Made by a program: the position numbers and the translations under genes
In this document: positions 44,608 to 53,350 of the stretch, in pieces
How the letters are laid out: each line of letters starts with the position of its first letter
How positions within the stretch are numbered: the stretch's first letter is position 1
Assembly (NCBI RefSeq): GCF_010723735.1
Contig: NZ_BLLB01000002.1
Coordinates: forward strand, 5,332,001-5,396,000
Source: Mycolicibacterium hippocampi
GTDB taxonomy: Bacteria > Actinomycetota > Actinomycetes > Mycobacteriales > Mycobacteriaceae
Direction of reading: 5' to 3'
Length of the DNA: 64,000 bases
The notes under the pieces: generated by a model
Seen by the model: the letters and a program-made list of their open reading frames with translations, nothing else
Told to the model about the DNA's origin: nothing
Databases searched by the model: none

Positions 44608-45426
44608 CACCGCGTCGTAGAGCTCGCGGCGCGACGGAGCGCCGGGGTTCGCGGCGACCACCTGGGCGCACGCGTCCTTGACCCGCATGCCGTCCTCGAC
44701 CAGCCGGTTCACGTCGGCCACCAGCGCCTCGGGGTCCGCGGTCGGGATGGCCCCGGCCAGCACCACGGTGACCTCGCCGAGCACCCCGTCGGCGGCCCAT
44801 TCGGCGAGTTCGCCGATCGACCCCCGGACGATCTCTTCGTGGGTCTTGGTCAGCTCCCGGCAGACGACCGCCCGCCGCTCGGGACCGAACACGGCGACGG
44901 CGTCCCGCAGGCAGTCGGCCAGCCGTCGCGGCGACTCGAAGAACACGCAGGTCCGCGGCTCTGCGACCAGCGACCGCAGCCACGAAGTGCGCGCCGACTG
45001 CTTACGCGGCGCGAACCCCTCGAAGCAGAACCGCTCCGACGGCAGGCCGGCGACGGCCAGTGCCGTCGTCACCGCGGACGGACCGGGCAGACACTGCACC
45101 GGCAGGTCGTTGTCGACACAGGCCGACACCAGCCGGTAGCCGGGATCGCTGATCAGCGGCATCCCGGCGTCGCTGACCAGCAACACCGTCGCCCCGCCGC
45201 GGATGTCGTCGACCAGCGCAGGCACCCGCGACGCCTCGTTCTGGTCGAACACGCTGACCACCCGCCCGGCGAGCCGGACCTCCAGCGCCTGGGCCAGCGT
45301 GCGGACCCGGCGGGTGTCCTCGGCGGCGATCACGTCGGCGCTGCCCAGCGCCCGGACCAGTCGGGCCGACGCGTCCGACGGCTGCCCCAGCGGGGTGGCT
45401 GCGACAAGCAGTCGGCCGGGGGACAT
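44590..45426 (-). CDS. rsmI: RsmI 16S rRNA 2'-O-methyltransferase
   Basis: 278 residues with the tetrapyrrole-methylase fold: LLVAATPLGQPSDASARLVR, IAAEDTRRVR, VSDAGMPLISDPGYRLV, GPSAVTTALAVAGLPSERFCFEGF and ELTKTHEE. It methylates the ribose of C1402 in 16S rRNA using SAM. Its position between pabB and pmt, divergent from pmt by 24 bases, matches Rv1003. Confidence 0.93.
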   Translation of the reverse strand: MSPGRLLVAATPLGQPSDASARLVRALGSADVIAAEDTRRVRTLAQALEVRLAGRVVSVFDQNEASRVPALVDDIRGGATVLLVSDAGMPLISDPGYRLVSACVDNDLPVQCLPGPSAVTTALAVAGLPSERFCFEGFAPRKQSARTSWLRSLVAEPRTCVFFESPRRLADCLRDAVAVFGPERRAVVCRELTKTHEEIVRGSIGELAEWAADGVLGEVTVVLAGAIPTADPEALVADVNRLVEDGMRVKDACAQVVAANPGAPSRRELYDAVLRARD

Positions 45427-45450
45427 GGACTACAGCCTACGATCGCTGTC

Positions 45451-47028
45451 GTGAGCGCCACCGCGGACGTGAGGAGCAGGAGTACCCCCGCGGACGAACT
45501 CTTCGCTCACGAGCGCACGGTTCCGGTGATCAGCCCGGGGCCGCTGGTACCCGTCGCGGATTTCGGCCCGATCGACCGGTTCCAGGGGTGGATGATGACC
45601 GCGGTCATCACCGCGCTGGCTGCGGTCACCCGGTTCCTCAACCTGCGGTCGCCGACCGACGCGGGCACTCCGATCTTCGACGAGAAGCACTACGCGCCGC
45701 AGGCCTGGCAGATGTTGCACAACAACGGTGTCGAGGACAACCCGGGCTACGGGCTGGTGGTGCACCCGCCGGTCGGCAAGCAGCTGATCGCCCTCGGCGA
45801 GGCGATGTTCGGCTACAACGGGCTGGGCTGGCGGTTCTCCGGCGCGGTGTGCGGCGTCGTCATGGTTCTCCTGGTGGTCCGGATCGCACGGCGGATCAGC
45901 AGGTCCACGCTCGTCGGCGGGATCGCCGGGCTGCTGGTGATCGCGGACGGCGTCAGCTTCGTCACCGCGCGCACCGCCTTGCTCGACGGGTTCCTCACGG
46001 TGTTCGTGGTTGCGGCGTTCGGCTGCCTGATCGTCGACCGCGACCAGGTGCGCGAACGGATGCACATCGCGCTGCTGGAAGGCCGGATCGGCGAGACGGC
46101 ATGGGGTCCGCGCCTCGGGGTCCGCTGGTGGCGTTTCGGCGCGGGCGTGCTGCTCGGGCTGGCCTGTGCGACGAAGTGGTCGGGGCTCTACTTCGTGATG
46201 TTCTTCGGCGTCATGACGGTGGCCTTCGACATCGCCGCGCGCCGGCAGTACCGGGTTCCGCGGCCGTGGCTGGGGGTGTTTCGCCGCGACGTCGGTCCCT
46301 CGCTGTACGCGCTGGTGCTGATTCCGTTCGGGGTGTACCTGGCGTCGTACGCGGCCTGGTTCGCCTCGGAGACCGGGACCAACCGCTACCAGGTGGGCCG
46401 CTCCATCGGACCCGACAGCGTGCTGCCGGTCCCCGACGCGGTGCGCTCGCTGTGGCATTACACCTACGCGGCCTTCCGTTTTCACTCCGGGCTGACCAAC
46501 GCCGACGGCAACCACCACCCGTGGGAATCCAAGCCGTGGACGTGGCCGATGTCGCTGCGACCGGTGCTCTACGCGATCGAGACCGAGAACGTGCCGGGGT
46601 GCGGCGCGCAGTCGTGCGTCAAGGCCGTGATGCTGGTCGGCACCCCGGCGATGTGGTTCGTCGCGGTGCCGGTGCTGGCGTGGGCGGTGTGGCGCGCATT
46701 CGTCAAGGCCGACTGGCGTTATGCGGCGCTGCTGGTCGGCTACAGCGCGGGCTTCCTGCCGTGGTTCGCCGACATCGACCGGCAGATGTACTTCTTCTAC
46801 GCGGCCACGATGGCACCGTTCCTAGTGATGATCATCGCGATGATCCTCGGCGACATCCTCTACAAACCGAGGCAGAACGCCGAGCGACGAACGCTGGGGC
46901 TGCTGGTGGTGTGCTGCTATGTCGCCCTGGTGATCACGAACTTCGCCTGGCTGTACCCGATTCTGACGGGTCTGCCGATCTCGCAGAGCACGTGGAACCT
47001 GCAGATCTGGCTCCCCTCCTGGCGCTAG
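45451..47028 (+). CDS. pmt: Protein O-mannosyltransferase (GT39 family)
   Basis: 525 residues with about 10 to 11 hydrophobic helices. The first extracytoplasmic loop has TPIFDEKHYAPQAWQML with the Asp-Glu pair required for catalysis in PMT enzymes, and HPPVGKQLIALGEAMFG follows. It transfers mannose from polyprenyl-phosphate mannose to Ser/Thr of exported proteins, as Rv1002c does. I took the GTG at 45451, where the family N-terminus begins; upstream the frame runs through rsmI antisense. Confidence 0.93.
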   Translation: MSATADVRSRSTPADELFAHERTVPVISPGPLVPVADFGPIDRFQGWMMTAVITALAAVTRFLNLRSPTDAGTPIFDEKHYAPQAWQMLHNNGVEDNPGYGLVVHPPVGKQLIALGEAMFGYNGLGWRFSGAVCGVVMVLLVVRIARRISRSTLVGGIAGLLVIADGVSFVTARTALLDGFLTVFVVAAFGCLIVDRDQVRERMHIALLEGRIGETAWGPRLGVRWWRFGAGVLLGLACATKWSGLYFVMFFGVMTVAFDIAARRQYRVPRPWLGVFRRDVGPSLYALVLIPFGVYLASYAAWFASETGTNRYQVGRSIGPDSVLPVPDAVRSLWHYTYAAFRFHSGLTNADGNHHPWESKPWTWPMSLRPVLYAIETENVPGCGAQSCVKAVMLVGTPAMWFVAVPVLAWAVWRAFVKADWRYAALLVGYSAGFLPWFADIDRQMYFFYAATMAPFLVMIIAMILGDILYKPRQNAERRTLGLLVVCCYVALVITNFAWLYPILTGLPISQSTWNLQIWLPSWR

Positions 47029-47034
47029 CCCCCG

Positions 47035-47051
47035 GCCGAAATGGGGTTTTC
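47035..47051. repeat. Left arm of a split terminator palindrome
   Basis: GCCGAAATGGGGTTTTC begins seven bases after the pmt stop. Its partner is at 48768-48782, five bases from the arcA stop. The same arm (CGAAATGGGGTT) forms an intact palindrome at 476-533. Here the two halves are about 1.7 kb apart, with a decarboxylase gene between them. Confidence 0.6.
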
Positions 47052-47187
47052 AGGTCGTCATTCCGCTCACCGGCCTGGTGGGTGAGGTGCAGTGTAGCGA
47101 TGACGACGCGCCCAACCAGACGGCCCAACAGCAACGACCTTCGGCGTCCATGTGCACGGCATGGACTCGAGAACAAGGATCATTCCA

Positions 47188-48603
47188 ATGGATCAGCATT
47201 CTGACCCGGTTCGAACCGACGACATCTACGCGGCGCTGCCAATGGCGATGGAACTAGCGACCGAATACCTGGCGGGTCTCCCACACCGGGCGGTCGATGC
47301 GATCACCAGCTACGACGAAGTGGTCGATGCCCTGAGCGGGCCGCTGCCCGACCAAGGCACGAATGCGGTGGAGGTAGTCGAGCGGTTAGCCGCCACTCTG
47401 GGTCCGGCAACGATTGCGTGCGCCGGCCCCCGCTACTTCGGCCTCGTGGTCGGGGGAACGTTACCCGCGGCGCTGGCCGCCGACTGGCTGGTATCGACCT
47501 GGGATCAGACGGCCTACAGCCGGATGTCCTCGCCGGCGGGTGCTGCGATCGATGCCGTCACCGAGCGCTGGGTTCTTGACGCTCTCGGGCTGCCCAGGGG
47601 AGCATCGGTGGGTTTCGTGACCGGAGCCACGGCGGGAAACGTCGTCGGGTTGCTTTCCGCACGGCACGTGCTGTTAGCGCGGCGAGGTTGGGACGTTGAG
47701 GCCGATGGTCTCGCGCAGGCACCCCGTGTTCGCGTCCTCGTGGGCGACGAGGTCCATCCCTCGGTACTGCAGGCGTTGCAGATGATCGGTTTGGGAGCGC
47801 GCCGCGTCGAGCGCGTAGCCGTCGACGCACAAGGAGCCATGAGAGCGGATGCGCTCGCCGACGCGCTCGCCGCTGACCCAGACCCCGCCATCGTCTGCGC
47901 ACAAGTCGGCAACGTGAACTCCGGAGCGTGCGACCCGGTGTCAGAGATCGTCGCGGCAACGCGCGAGCACGGCGGATGGGTTCATGTTGACGGCGCGTTC
48001 GGACTGTGGGCTTGTGCATCGCCGCGACTGTCGGCACTCGTTCGAGGTGTCGAGCTGGCCGATTCGTGGTCGACCGACGCGCACAAGTGGCTCAACGTCC
48101 CGTACGACTGCGGGCTGGCCATCGTTGCCGATCGCCGAACTGCCCGCTCGGCACTGGGCGCCAACACCAGCTATCTTCCCACGAGTAGCGAGCGCGAACC
48201 CGGTGTCCTTGTGCCCGAGATGTCCCGGCGTGCACGGGCGGTCCCCGTCTACGCAGCGTTCGCCTCGCTAGGCAGGCAGGGGCTGCGACAACTGATCGAA
48301 CGCTGCTGCGACCATGCCGACCGTCTGGCCCAGATGATCCAGGCCACGCACGGCTTTGTCGTGTGCAACGACGTCGTGCTCAACCAGGTCCTGATCCGTG
48401 CTGACGACAGCGACGAGCGCACTTGGCTTGTGGCAGAACTCGTGCGACGCACAGGTGAGGCGTGGGTCGCGGGAACCGAATGGCACGGTCGAGCGGCGAT
48501 ACGCGTTTCCTTCTCCAACTGGACGACAACAGATACCGACGTCGACCGCCTCGCCGAAGCGCTGCGGCAATCGCTGACGGCGGCGCGCAAGGCACAAGAA
48601 TAA
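47188..48603 (+). CDS. PLP-dependent group II decarboxylase (aromatic-amino-acid type)
   Basis: 471 residues. The cofactor lysine is in STDAHKWLNVPYD (Lys near 300) and the PLP-ring aspartate in GWVHVDGAFGLW (near 268). GFVTGATAGNVVGLLSARH and SRMSSPAGAAIDAVTERWV fit aspartate-aminotransferase-fold decarboxylases (AADC/glutamate/histidine group). The substrate cannot be deduced. An in-frame ATG 12 codons upstream is less likely. Codon choice appears less GC-extreme than in the neighbours, and the gene separates pmt from arcA, so it is probably acquired. Confidence 0.8.
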   Translation: MDQHSDPVRTDDIYAALPMAMELATEYLAGLPHRAVDAITSYDEVVDALSGPLPDQGTNAVEVVERLAATLGPATIACAGPRYFGLVVGGTLPAALAADWLVSTWDQTAYSRMSSPAGAAIDAVTERWVLDALGLPRGASVGFVTGATAGNVVGLLSARHVLLARRGWDVEADGLAQAPRVRVLVGDEVHPSVLQALQMIGLGARRVERVAVDAQGAMRADALADALAADPDPAIVCAQVGNVNSGACDPVSEIVAATREHGGWVHVDGAFGLWACASPRLSALVRGVELADSWSTDAHKWLNVPYDCGLAIVADRRTARSALGANTSYLPTSSEREPGVLVPEMSRRARAVPVYAAFASLGRQGLRQLIERCCDHADRLAQMIQATHGFVVCNDVVLNQVLIRADDSDERTWLVAELVRRTGEAWVAGTEWHGRAAIRVSFSNWTTTDTDVDRLAEALRQSLTAARKAQE

Positions 48604-48765
48604 GGCAAGGCTGCGGCCGAATCCGACAACACAGCAATCGTCTCCTCCAACGATTCCAGGTCATCGACGGCGAGCCGAAAAGAAACCATTCTCCGACAGC
48701 CCCACCGCGCATGGGCACAACGCGAACCAGACGTGAAGGTCGTGCGAGAGGTGAATTCAACGACC
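48604..48765 (-). pseudogene. Remnant of a Phd/YefM-type antitoxin gene
   Basis: On the minus strand 48665-48621 encodes DDLESLEETIAVLSD, which closely resembles the C-terminal helix of Phd/YefM antitoxins. The preceding AVLxS-type strand is only partly kept (VSFRLAV), and further upstream the expected residues do not continue in one frame. The frame runs without a stop into the 3' end of the decarboxylase antisense, so the gene is truncated. No toxin gene is present. The region looks like the scar of an earlier mobile or plasmid segment. Confidence 0.4.
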
Positions 48766-48767
48766 GC

Positions 48768-48782
48768 GAAACCCATTTCGGC
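48768..48782. repeat. Right arm of a split terminator palindrome
   Basis: GAAACCCATTTCGGC is the inverse of the arm at 47035-47051 apart from one G in the G-run and one extra T. It lies next to the end of arcA, where the right arm of a bidirectional terminator would be expected. Confidence 0.6.
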
Positions 48783-48786
48783 GCAA

Positions 48787-50004
48787 CTAGAGCGGGTCGC
48801 GGGCCGCCGGGCACGACATACAGCGCGGCCCGCCGCGGCCGGTGCCGAGCTCGGACGCCGCGATCGACAGCACCTCGATGCCCGAATCCGCAAGGCGGGC
48901 ATTGGTTTCGGTATTCCGCTCGTATGCCACCACCACCCCGGGTGCCAGCGCCAGCGTGTTGTTGCCGTCGTCCCACTGCTCGCGTTCGGCGGTGACGGGA
49001 TCGAGCCCGGTGTCGATCACCCGCAGCTTCCCGATGCCCATCGCCTCGGCTGCGGCATTGACGAACGGCGCGGCGCCGTCGATCTTCACCCCGTCGGATG
49101 AGCGGCGAATCGTGAACGTCGTCAACGAGTCCACGATGTTCGGATACATCACGACGGCATCGGTGTCGACCATCGTGCACACAGTGTCGAGATGCATCTG
49201 CGCCCGCTCCTGCGCGATCGGCACCGCCAGCACCGTGTGCGCCAAGTCATCGTCGAAAAGGCTGCGCGCCAACGCCTCCGCCCCCGCCGGTGTGGTCCGC
49301 TCCCCCACCCCGACGGCAACCACGCCGGGCGCCAGCAGCAGCACGTCGCCGCCCTCGACCGGGGCCGACCGCGACTCGTAGGCGCGGCGGACGCCGAGGA
49401 AACGCGGGTGGTGCGCATAGATCACGTCGGTCAGCGACGTCTCGCGTGACCGAGCGGGCAGGGCGAGCGAGGTGATGGCCACCCGCGGGCCGATCCAGAA
49501 CGACGAGTCCCTGGCGAAGAGCAGGTTGGGCAGCGGGTTGATCACGAAGTCCCCGCCATGGTGCATGCGCCTCACCAGCGACAGTTCGTTCTCTCCGAAC
49601 GACAGCTCGTCGAACGTCATTCCGGCCATCAGCACATGTGCCAACGAGGCGGCGTCCAGAGTGCGCAGGTACGTCGAGAGCTCCTGGGCCAACGGCAGAC
49701 CGAGCCTTCGGGAGTCGACCGCGGCCGCGATGCCGTGCATCCGGGCGGCCCCGCTGTTGGCCAGCGCCTCGGTGAGCAGGTCACCGAGCAGCAGCACCTC
49801 GACCCCGCGGGAACGCAGCAACGCCGCGAAGGCGTCGTGCTCCTCCTGCGCCTTGGCCACCCACGGCAGCCCGTCGAAAAGGAGGGTGTCGTTGTTGCGG
49901 GGCGTCAGCCGCTGCAATTCGGGACCCGGACGGTGCAGGATGACGGCCCGCAGCGTACCGACCTCGGAATTGCACCCCAACACCACGTCCGTCACATCAA
50001 GCAC
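48787..50004 (-). CDS. arcA: Arginine deiminase
   Basis: 405 residues. The guanidino-modifying fold is complete: FDGLPWVAKAQEEHD, MTFDELSFG, the Asp in FARDSS, the catalytic His in MHLDTVC, and the nucleophile Cys in GGPRCMSCPA near the C-terminus. It converts arginine to citrulline and ammonia. No arcB, arcC or arginine antiporter adjoins, so the full ADI pathway is not encoded here. Position matches Rv1001. The start at 50004 lies 19 bases from a SoxR box. Confidence 0.95.
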   Translation of the reverse strand: MLDVTDVVLGCNSEVGTLRAVILHRPGPELQRLTPRNNDTLLFDGLPWVAKAQEEHDAFAALLRSRGVEVLLLGDLLTEALANSGAARMHGIAAAVDSRRLGLPLAQELSTYLRTLDAASLAHVLMAGMTFDELSFGENELSLVRRMHHGGDFVINPLPNLLFARDSSFWIGPRVAITSLALPARSRETSLTDVIYAHHPRFLGVRRAYESRSAPVEGGDVLLLAPGVVAVGVGERTTPAGAEALARSLFDDDLAHTVLAVPIAQERAQMHLDTVCTMVDTDAVVMYPNIVDSLTTFTIRRSSDGVKIDGAAPFVNAAAEAMGIGKLRVIDTGLDPVTAEREQWDDGNNTLALAPGVVVAYERNTETNARLADSGIEVLSIAASELGTGRGGPRCMSCPAARDPL

Positions 50005-50023
50005 CGTATCCCGAAACAGCCCA

Positions 50024-50041
50024 CCTCAACTATTGTTGAGG
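50024..50041. promoter_or_regulatory. SoxR box between arcA and soxR
   Basis: CCTCAACTATTGTTGAGG is an 18-bp palindrome; the well-studied E. coli box is CCTCAAGTTAACTTGAGG, with the same outer arms. It is two bases before the chosen soxR ATG and 19 bases before the divergent arcA start. SoxR could control itself and possibly arcA from this site. Confidence 0.8.
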
Positions 50042-50043
50042 TC

Positions 50044-50478
50044 ATGGAGATGGCACAGGAGCTCACTCCCGGGGACATGGCGGTCCGCAGTGGCGTGGCG
50101 GTTTCCGCCCTGCATTTCTACGAGCGCGAGGGGCTCATCGCCAGCCGGCGCACCACCGGCAACCAGCGCCGCTACAGCCGCGACACGCTCCGCCGGGTCG
50201 CCTTCATCCGGATGTCGCAACGGCTCGGGATCCCGCTGGCGCGGATCCGCGACGCGCTGTCGACGCTGCCCACCGATCGGGTCCCCACGAGCAAGGACTG
50301 GGCCCGGTTGTCCGCAGGCTGGCGGGAGGACCTCGACCAGCGCATCCTGCACCTGCAGCGGCTGCGCGACAACCTCACGGGCTGCATCGGCTGCGGGTGC
50401 CTGAGCCTGAAGGTCTGCGCACTCGCCAATCCCGGCGACTCGCTCGCCGAGCACGGCCCGGGCGCAGTCCGGCTCTGA
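50044..50478 (+). CDS. soxR: SoxR redox-sensing MerR-family regulator
   Basis: 144 residues. The MerR-type HTH is followed by the dimer helix and the [2Fe-2S] cluster motif CIGCGCLSLKVC, which fits CX2CXCX5C. SoxR senses redox-cycling compounds through this cluster. Start codons at 50044 and 50050 are both possible; the SoxR box is directly upstream, which implies a very short leader or a leaderless mRNA. Confidence 0.92.
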   Translation: MEMAQELTPGDMAVRSGVAVSALHFYEREGLIASRRTTGNQRRYSRDTLRRVAFIRMSQRLGIPLARIRDALSTLPTDRVPTSKDWARLSAGWREDLDQRILHLQRLRDNLTGCIGCGCLSLKVCALANPGDSLAEHGPGAVRL

Positions 50479-50509
50479 GTTCGAACGCCTGTGCGATAGA
50501 CTTCGGCTC

Positions 50510-51118
50510 ATGGAGCCGGCTCTGCAAAGCTCTCTGTTCGACCACGCCGAACGCCGCGACCTCGGCGACGGCGCGTGGCTCGAGCTCCGTTCCGGATGGT
50601 TGTCCCAGGACGACGCTCGAGACGACTCACTGTTCGCGCAACTGCGTGACACGATCCCCTGGCGGGCCGAGCGCCGCCAGATGTACGACCGGGTTCTCGA
50701 CGTTCCCCGGCTGGTCAGCTTCCACCACCTCGTCGACGACGAACCGCCCCATCCCCGGCTGAAACAACTCAGAAGACGCCTGAACGACGCCTACGCCGGC
50801 GAGCTCGGCGAGCCGTTCGTGACGGCCGGGCTGTGCCTCTACCGGGATGGCAACGACAGCGTCGCCTGGCACGGCGACAACATCGGCCGCAGCAGCACCG
50901 AGGACACCATGGTCGCCATCGTGGGCCTGGGTGCGGCCCGGGTTTTTGCGCTGCGACGCCGCGGCGGCGGCCCGTCGCTGCGGCTGCGCCACGGCCACGG
51001 CGACCTGCTCGTGATGGGCGGTTCGTGCCAACGCACCTGGGAACACTGCGTCCCGAAGACCGCCCGCCCCACCGGTCCGCGGATCAGCATCCAGTTCCGG
51101 CCGCACGACGTGCGGTGA
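50510..51118 (+). CDS. AlkB-like 2-oxoglutarate/Fe(II) dioxygenase
   Basis: 202 residues. The Fe(II) ligands are seen as WHGDNIG (HxD) and the distal His in TWEHCVPK, followed by RISIQFR, whose arginine would bind 2-oxoglutarate. LYRDGNDSVAWHGD matches AlkB homologues. Such enzymes reverse N-alkyl damage on DNA or RNA. Position corresponds to Rv1000c. It starts 31 bases after soxR and might be cotranscribed with it. Confidence 0.85.
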   Translation: MEPALQSSLFDHAERRDLGDGAWLELRSGWLSQDDARDDSLFAQLRDTIPWRAERRQMYDRVLDVPRLVSFHHLVDDEPPHPRLKQLRRRLNDAYAGELGEPFVTAGLCLYRDGNDSVAWHGDNIGRSSTEDTMVAIVGLGAARVFALRRRGGGPSLRLRHGHGDLLVMGGSCQRTWEHCVPKTARPTGPRISIQFRPHDVR

Positions 51119-51119
51119 G

Positions 51120-51794
51120 TCAGCCCCTGACCAGGCTGACCGCTTGGGTGACCAACTCGCGGGCGCGCGCCGTATCAACCGGGACGAGCGGCTGGTCCGG
51201 GATCACCAGCGAGTTCGCGGTGACGATCACGATGAAATTGCCGAAGTTGGCGACGTAGTTGTAGAGGTCGCCGGTGCGCGGTGCGCCACCCGCGGTGGTC
51301 TGCAGCACTCGGCGGGTGCCGACGACCTGGGTGTTGTCGATCTGCGGGGCCTCGACGACCTTGATCAGGCCACGGACCCCCCGCCCGCCGAACACCACCT
51401 CCTGGCACTGCTCGGTGGGCACGCTGGCGGGCACCGGTTCGGAGGTCTCGACCGCGATCACGATGTATCGGAGGCCGTCACCTTCTGCCGTGGTCGCGGC
51501 CATGTTGCCCTGCACCCCCGCTGGGACGGCCAGTTTGCCGGCCGCCTCGGCGCAGTCGGGGGGGTCGAAGACCAGCCCCTCGGGCAACGACTGCGGGCCG
51601 AGCAGTCCCGGCTCGATGGCGGCCGGGCCCACGGTGCTGACCGTGAACGACGGACCGAACTCGGACTCGAGGTCGGCGACGTTGGCGATATCGGCTTGCG
51701 AGAGGTCCTCGGGCTGTCCGGAACTGCACGCCGCCAGCAGCCCGGCGCACGCGACGGCCAGCGCCACCTTGGGGTTCGACAAGGGGTTCGACAT
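51120..51794 (-). CDS. DUF5642-type lipoprotein
   Basis: 224 residues. The signal peptide ends LLAAC (Cys at about 23), a lipobox. The body contains SLPEGLVFDPPDCAEAAG, EQCQEVVFGG and VANFGNFIVIVTANSLV, which fit the mycobacterial DUF5642 family of lipoproteins and sensor-like extracellular domains. Function is unknown. It ends next to the convergent AlkB-like gene, separated by one base. A second protein of similar design is encoded just upstream. Confidence 0.8.
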   Translation of the reverse strand: MSNPLSNPKVALAVACAGLLAACSSGQPEDLSQADIANVADLESEFGPSFTVSTVGPAAIEPGLLGPQSLPEGLVFDPPDCAEAAGKLAVPAGVQGNMAATTAEGDGLRYIVIAVETSEPVPASVPTEQCQEVVFGGRGVRGLIKVVEAPQIDNTQVVGTRRVLQTTAGGAPRTGDLYNYVANFGNFIVIVTANSLVIPDQPLVPVDTARARELVTQAVSLVRG

Positions 51795-51823
51795 CGCCGC
51801 CAAATGTACCCGGGTGGTCCGGT

Positions 51824-52483
51824 TCAGCCGCGCAGCGCGGATGTGGCGCTGGCCAGCAGGTCGCCCGCAAAGCCGGGTCCGAGCGCCGGATGGGGTGATC
51901 CGGGGTCGGTGATCAACGTGACGAAGCAGACGTGACCGTCCAGGTATGCAATGAATGTGTCTGCGCGGGAGCGTGTTTGTGTCCCACCCTCGACCCGGGT
52001 GGTGGCAGTGGTACTCATCGCCACCGTTGTTGCGGCGTCGATCACCGGACCGGGCCGTGTGCTGACGGTCCCGGTGGTGTGCCCAGATGCCACCGTCCAC
52101 TGCGCACACTCGGCGAGCAGCGTGGAACCCGGCACCTGTGGGCCGTGGGCCCGGGCGACCACCGTGTGCACGATCCCGCCGGGCCCGGACGCCGACCAGC
52201 CCCGGGTCGTCGCCGGGTCGACGGCCGGTACCGCCAACTGCGCGCACTGCGGCGGCTCCGAGACCGCCGCCTCTGCGAAGCCCCACAACACGATCGGTGC
52301 GGGTGCTGCGGTGTACCCGGCGACCTCGTAGCCACCGGGCAGCTCGCTGCGGGTCCGGTCGATTCTCGCGGGGTTGATCTGGCCCGCTCCCGATGTCGTC
52401 GAGGACGGTGCGGGGGCGGGTTCCGTCGGCTGGGCGCAGCCGGCACCCAACACGGCCAGTGCGCAGACCCCCATCAGCCTCAC
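51824..52483 (-). CDS. Second DUF5642-like lipoprotein
   Basis: About 219 residues. The signal peptide ends VLGAGC, followed by a Pro/Ala/Ser/Thr linker, then PPQCAQLAVPAVDPATTRGW, LAECAQWTV and VCFVTLITDPG. The design parallels the neighbouring lipoprotein, suggesting an old duplication. The start is unclear: I chose a GTG at 52483 giving VRLMGVCALAVLGAGC, but an ATG at 52474 or 52549 is possible. Function is unknown. Confidence 0.7.
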   Translation of the reverse strand: MRLMGVCALAVLGAGCAQPTEPAPAPSSTTSGAGQINPARIDRTRSELPGGYEVAGYTAAPAPIVLWGFAEAAVSEPPQCAQLAVPAVDPATTRGWSASGPGGIVHTVVARAHGPQVPGSTLLAECAQWTVASGHTTGTVSTRPGPVIDAATTVAMSTTATTRVEGGTQTRSRADTFIAYLDGHVCFVTLITDPGSPHPALGPGFAGDLLASATSALRG

Positions 52484-52646
52484 GGCCCGTTGATACCACG
52501 TGACGGCACCAGGTCCGTGACGGCACCAGTGTTCGCCCGCCTTTTCCATGAGATCTGGTTCTCGGACGGTTATGCTGCGCTGCGATCCGGCTTTCGTCGA
52601 GCGCAGACTGCGTCCACGCCACGGGGCCGATGAAACAGGAGACGAC

Positions 52647-53342
52647 ATGACAATTCCCATTCGGGCCGGCGTCACCGCCATCGCCGCCGTCGCACTCGGA
52701 ATCGGCCTCTCAGCCTGCGGTTCCGACACTCAGACCGAGGAGACGACGACCACCACGTCGGCCGAGGCGGAGACCACCACCAGTGAGGCTCCCACCACAA
52801 CGGCCGAGGCCGCCGGGCCCGCCAAGACCATCGTCGACTACATCCAGGAGAACAACATCGAGGAAGCCCCGGTGAAGCGTGGCGATCCTGGTGCGCCGAC
52901 CATCGACCTGCCCTTCCCCCCGGGGTGGGAGGACGCCGGGCCCGCCACCCCGGAATGGGCATACGGCGCAATCGTCTTCACCGGCGACCCGGCGATGGCC
53001 CAGGACCCCCCGACGATCATCGCGATCCTGTCCAAGCTGACCGGAAACGTCGACCCGGCCCAGATCCTCGAGTACGCCCCGGGCGAGATCCAGAACCTGC
53101 CGGAATTCGAAGGACCCGAGACCGGCCAGCCCGGCACCCTCGACGGGTTCGAGTCCGCCCAGATCGGCGGCATGTACGTCCGGGACGGCGTGACCCGGAT
53201 GATCGCCCAGAAGACCGTCGTGATCCCCGGCCAAGACGGCCTCTACGTGCTGCAGCTCAACGCCGACGGCACCGAGGATCAGGCCATGCCGCTGATGGAC
53301 GCCACCGCGGCCATCGACGAAGAGGCCACGATCACCCCCTGA
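52647..53342 (+). CDS. LpqN/LpqT-family lipoprotein
   Basis: 231 residues with signal peptide ending GLSAC, a Thr/Glu-rich linker of about 35 residues and an LpqN-type domain (TIDLPFPPGWEDAG, AYGAIVFTGDP, GLYVLQLNADG). It is the second member of this family in the window after lpqT. The ATG at 52647 follows CAGGAGACGAC. The gene is divergent from the DUF5642-like lipoprotein. Its role at the envelope is not known. Confidence 0.82.
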   Translation: MTIPIRAGVTAIAAVALGIGLSACGSDTQTEETTTTTSAEAETTTSEAPTTTAEAAGPAKTIVDYIQENNIEEAPVKRGDPGAPTIDLPFPPGWEDAGPATPEWAYGAIVFTGDPAMAQDPPTIIAILSKLTGNVDPAQILEYAPGEIQNLPEFEGPETGQPGTLDGFESAQIGGMYVRDGVTRMIAQKTVVIPGQDGLYVLQLNADGTEDQAMPLMDATAAIDEEATITP

Positions 53343-53350
53343 GGCGGGCG

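Noticed and set aside
47100..47204. 35-codon open frame before the decarboxylase
   Set aside because: No ribosome site and it overlaps the decarboxylase start out of frame; probably chance.
51120..52622. 500-codon frame joining the DUF5642 lipoprotein to antisense of the next lipoprotein
   Set aside because: The signal peptide and lipobox begin at the ATG at 51794; the upstream part has no protein-like features and overlaps another lipoprotein gene.
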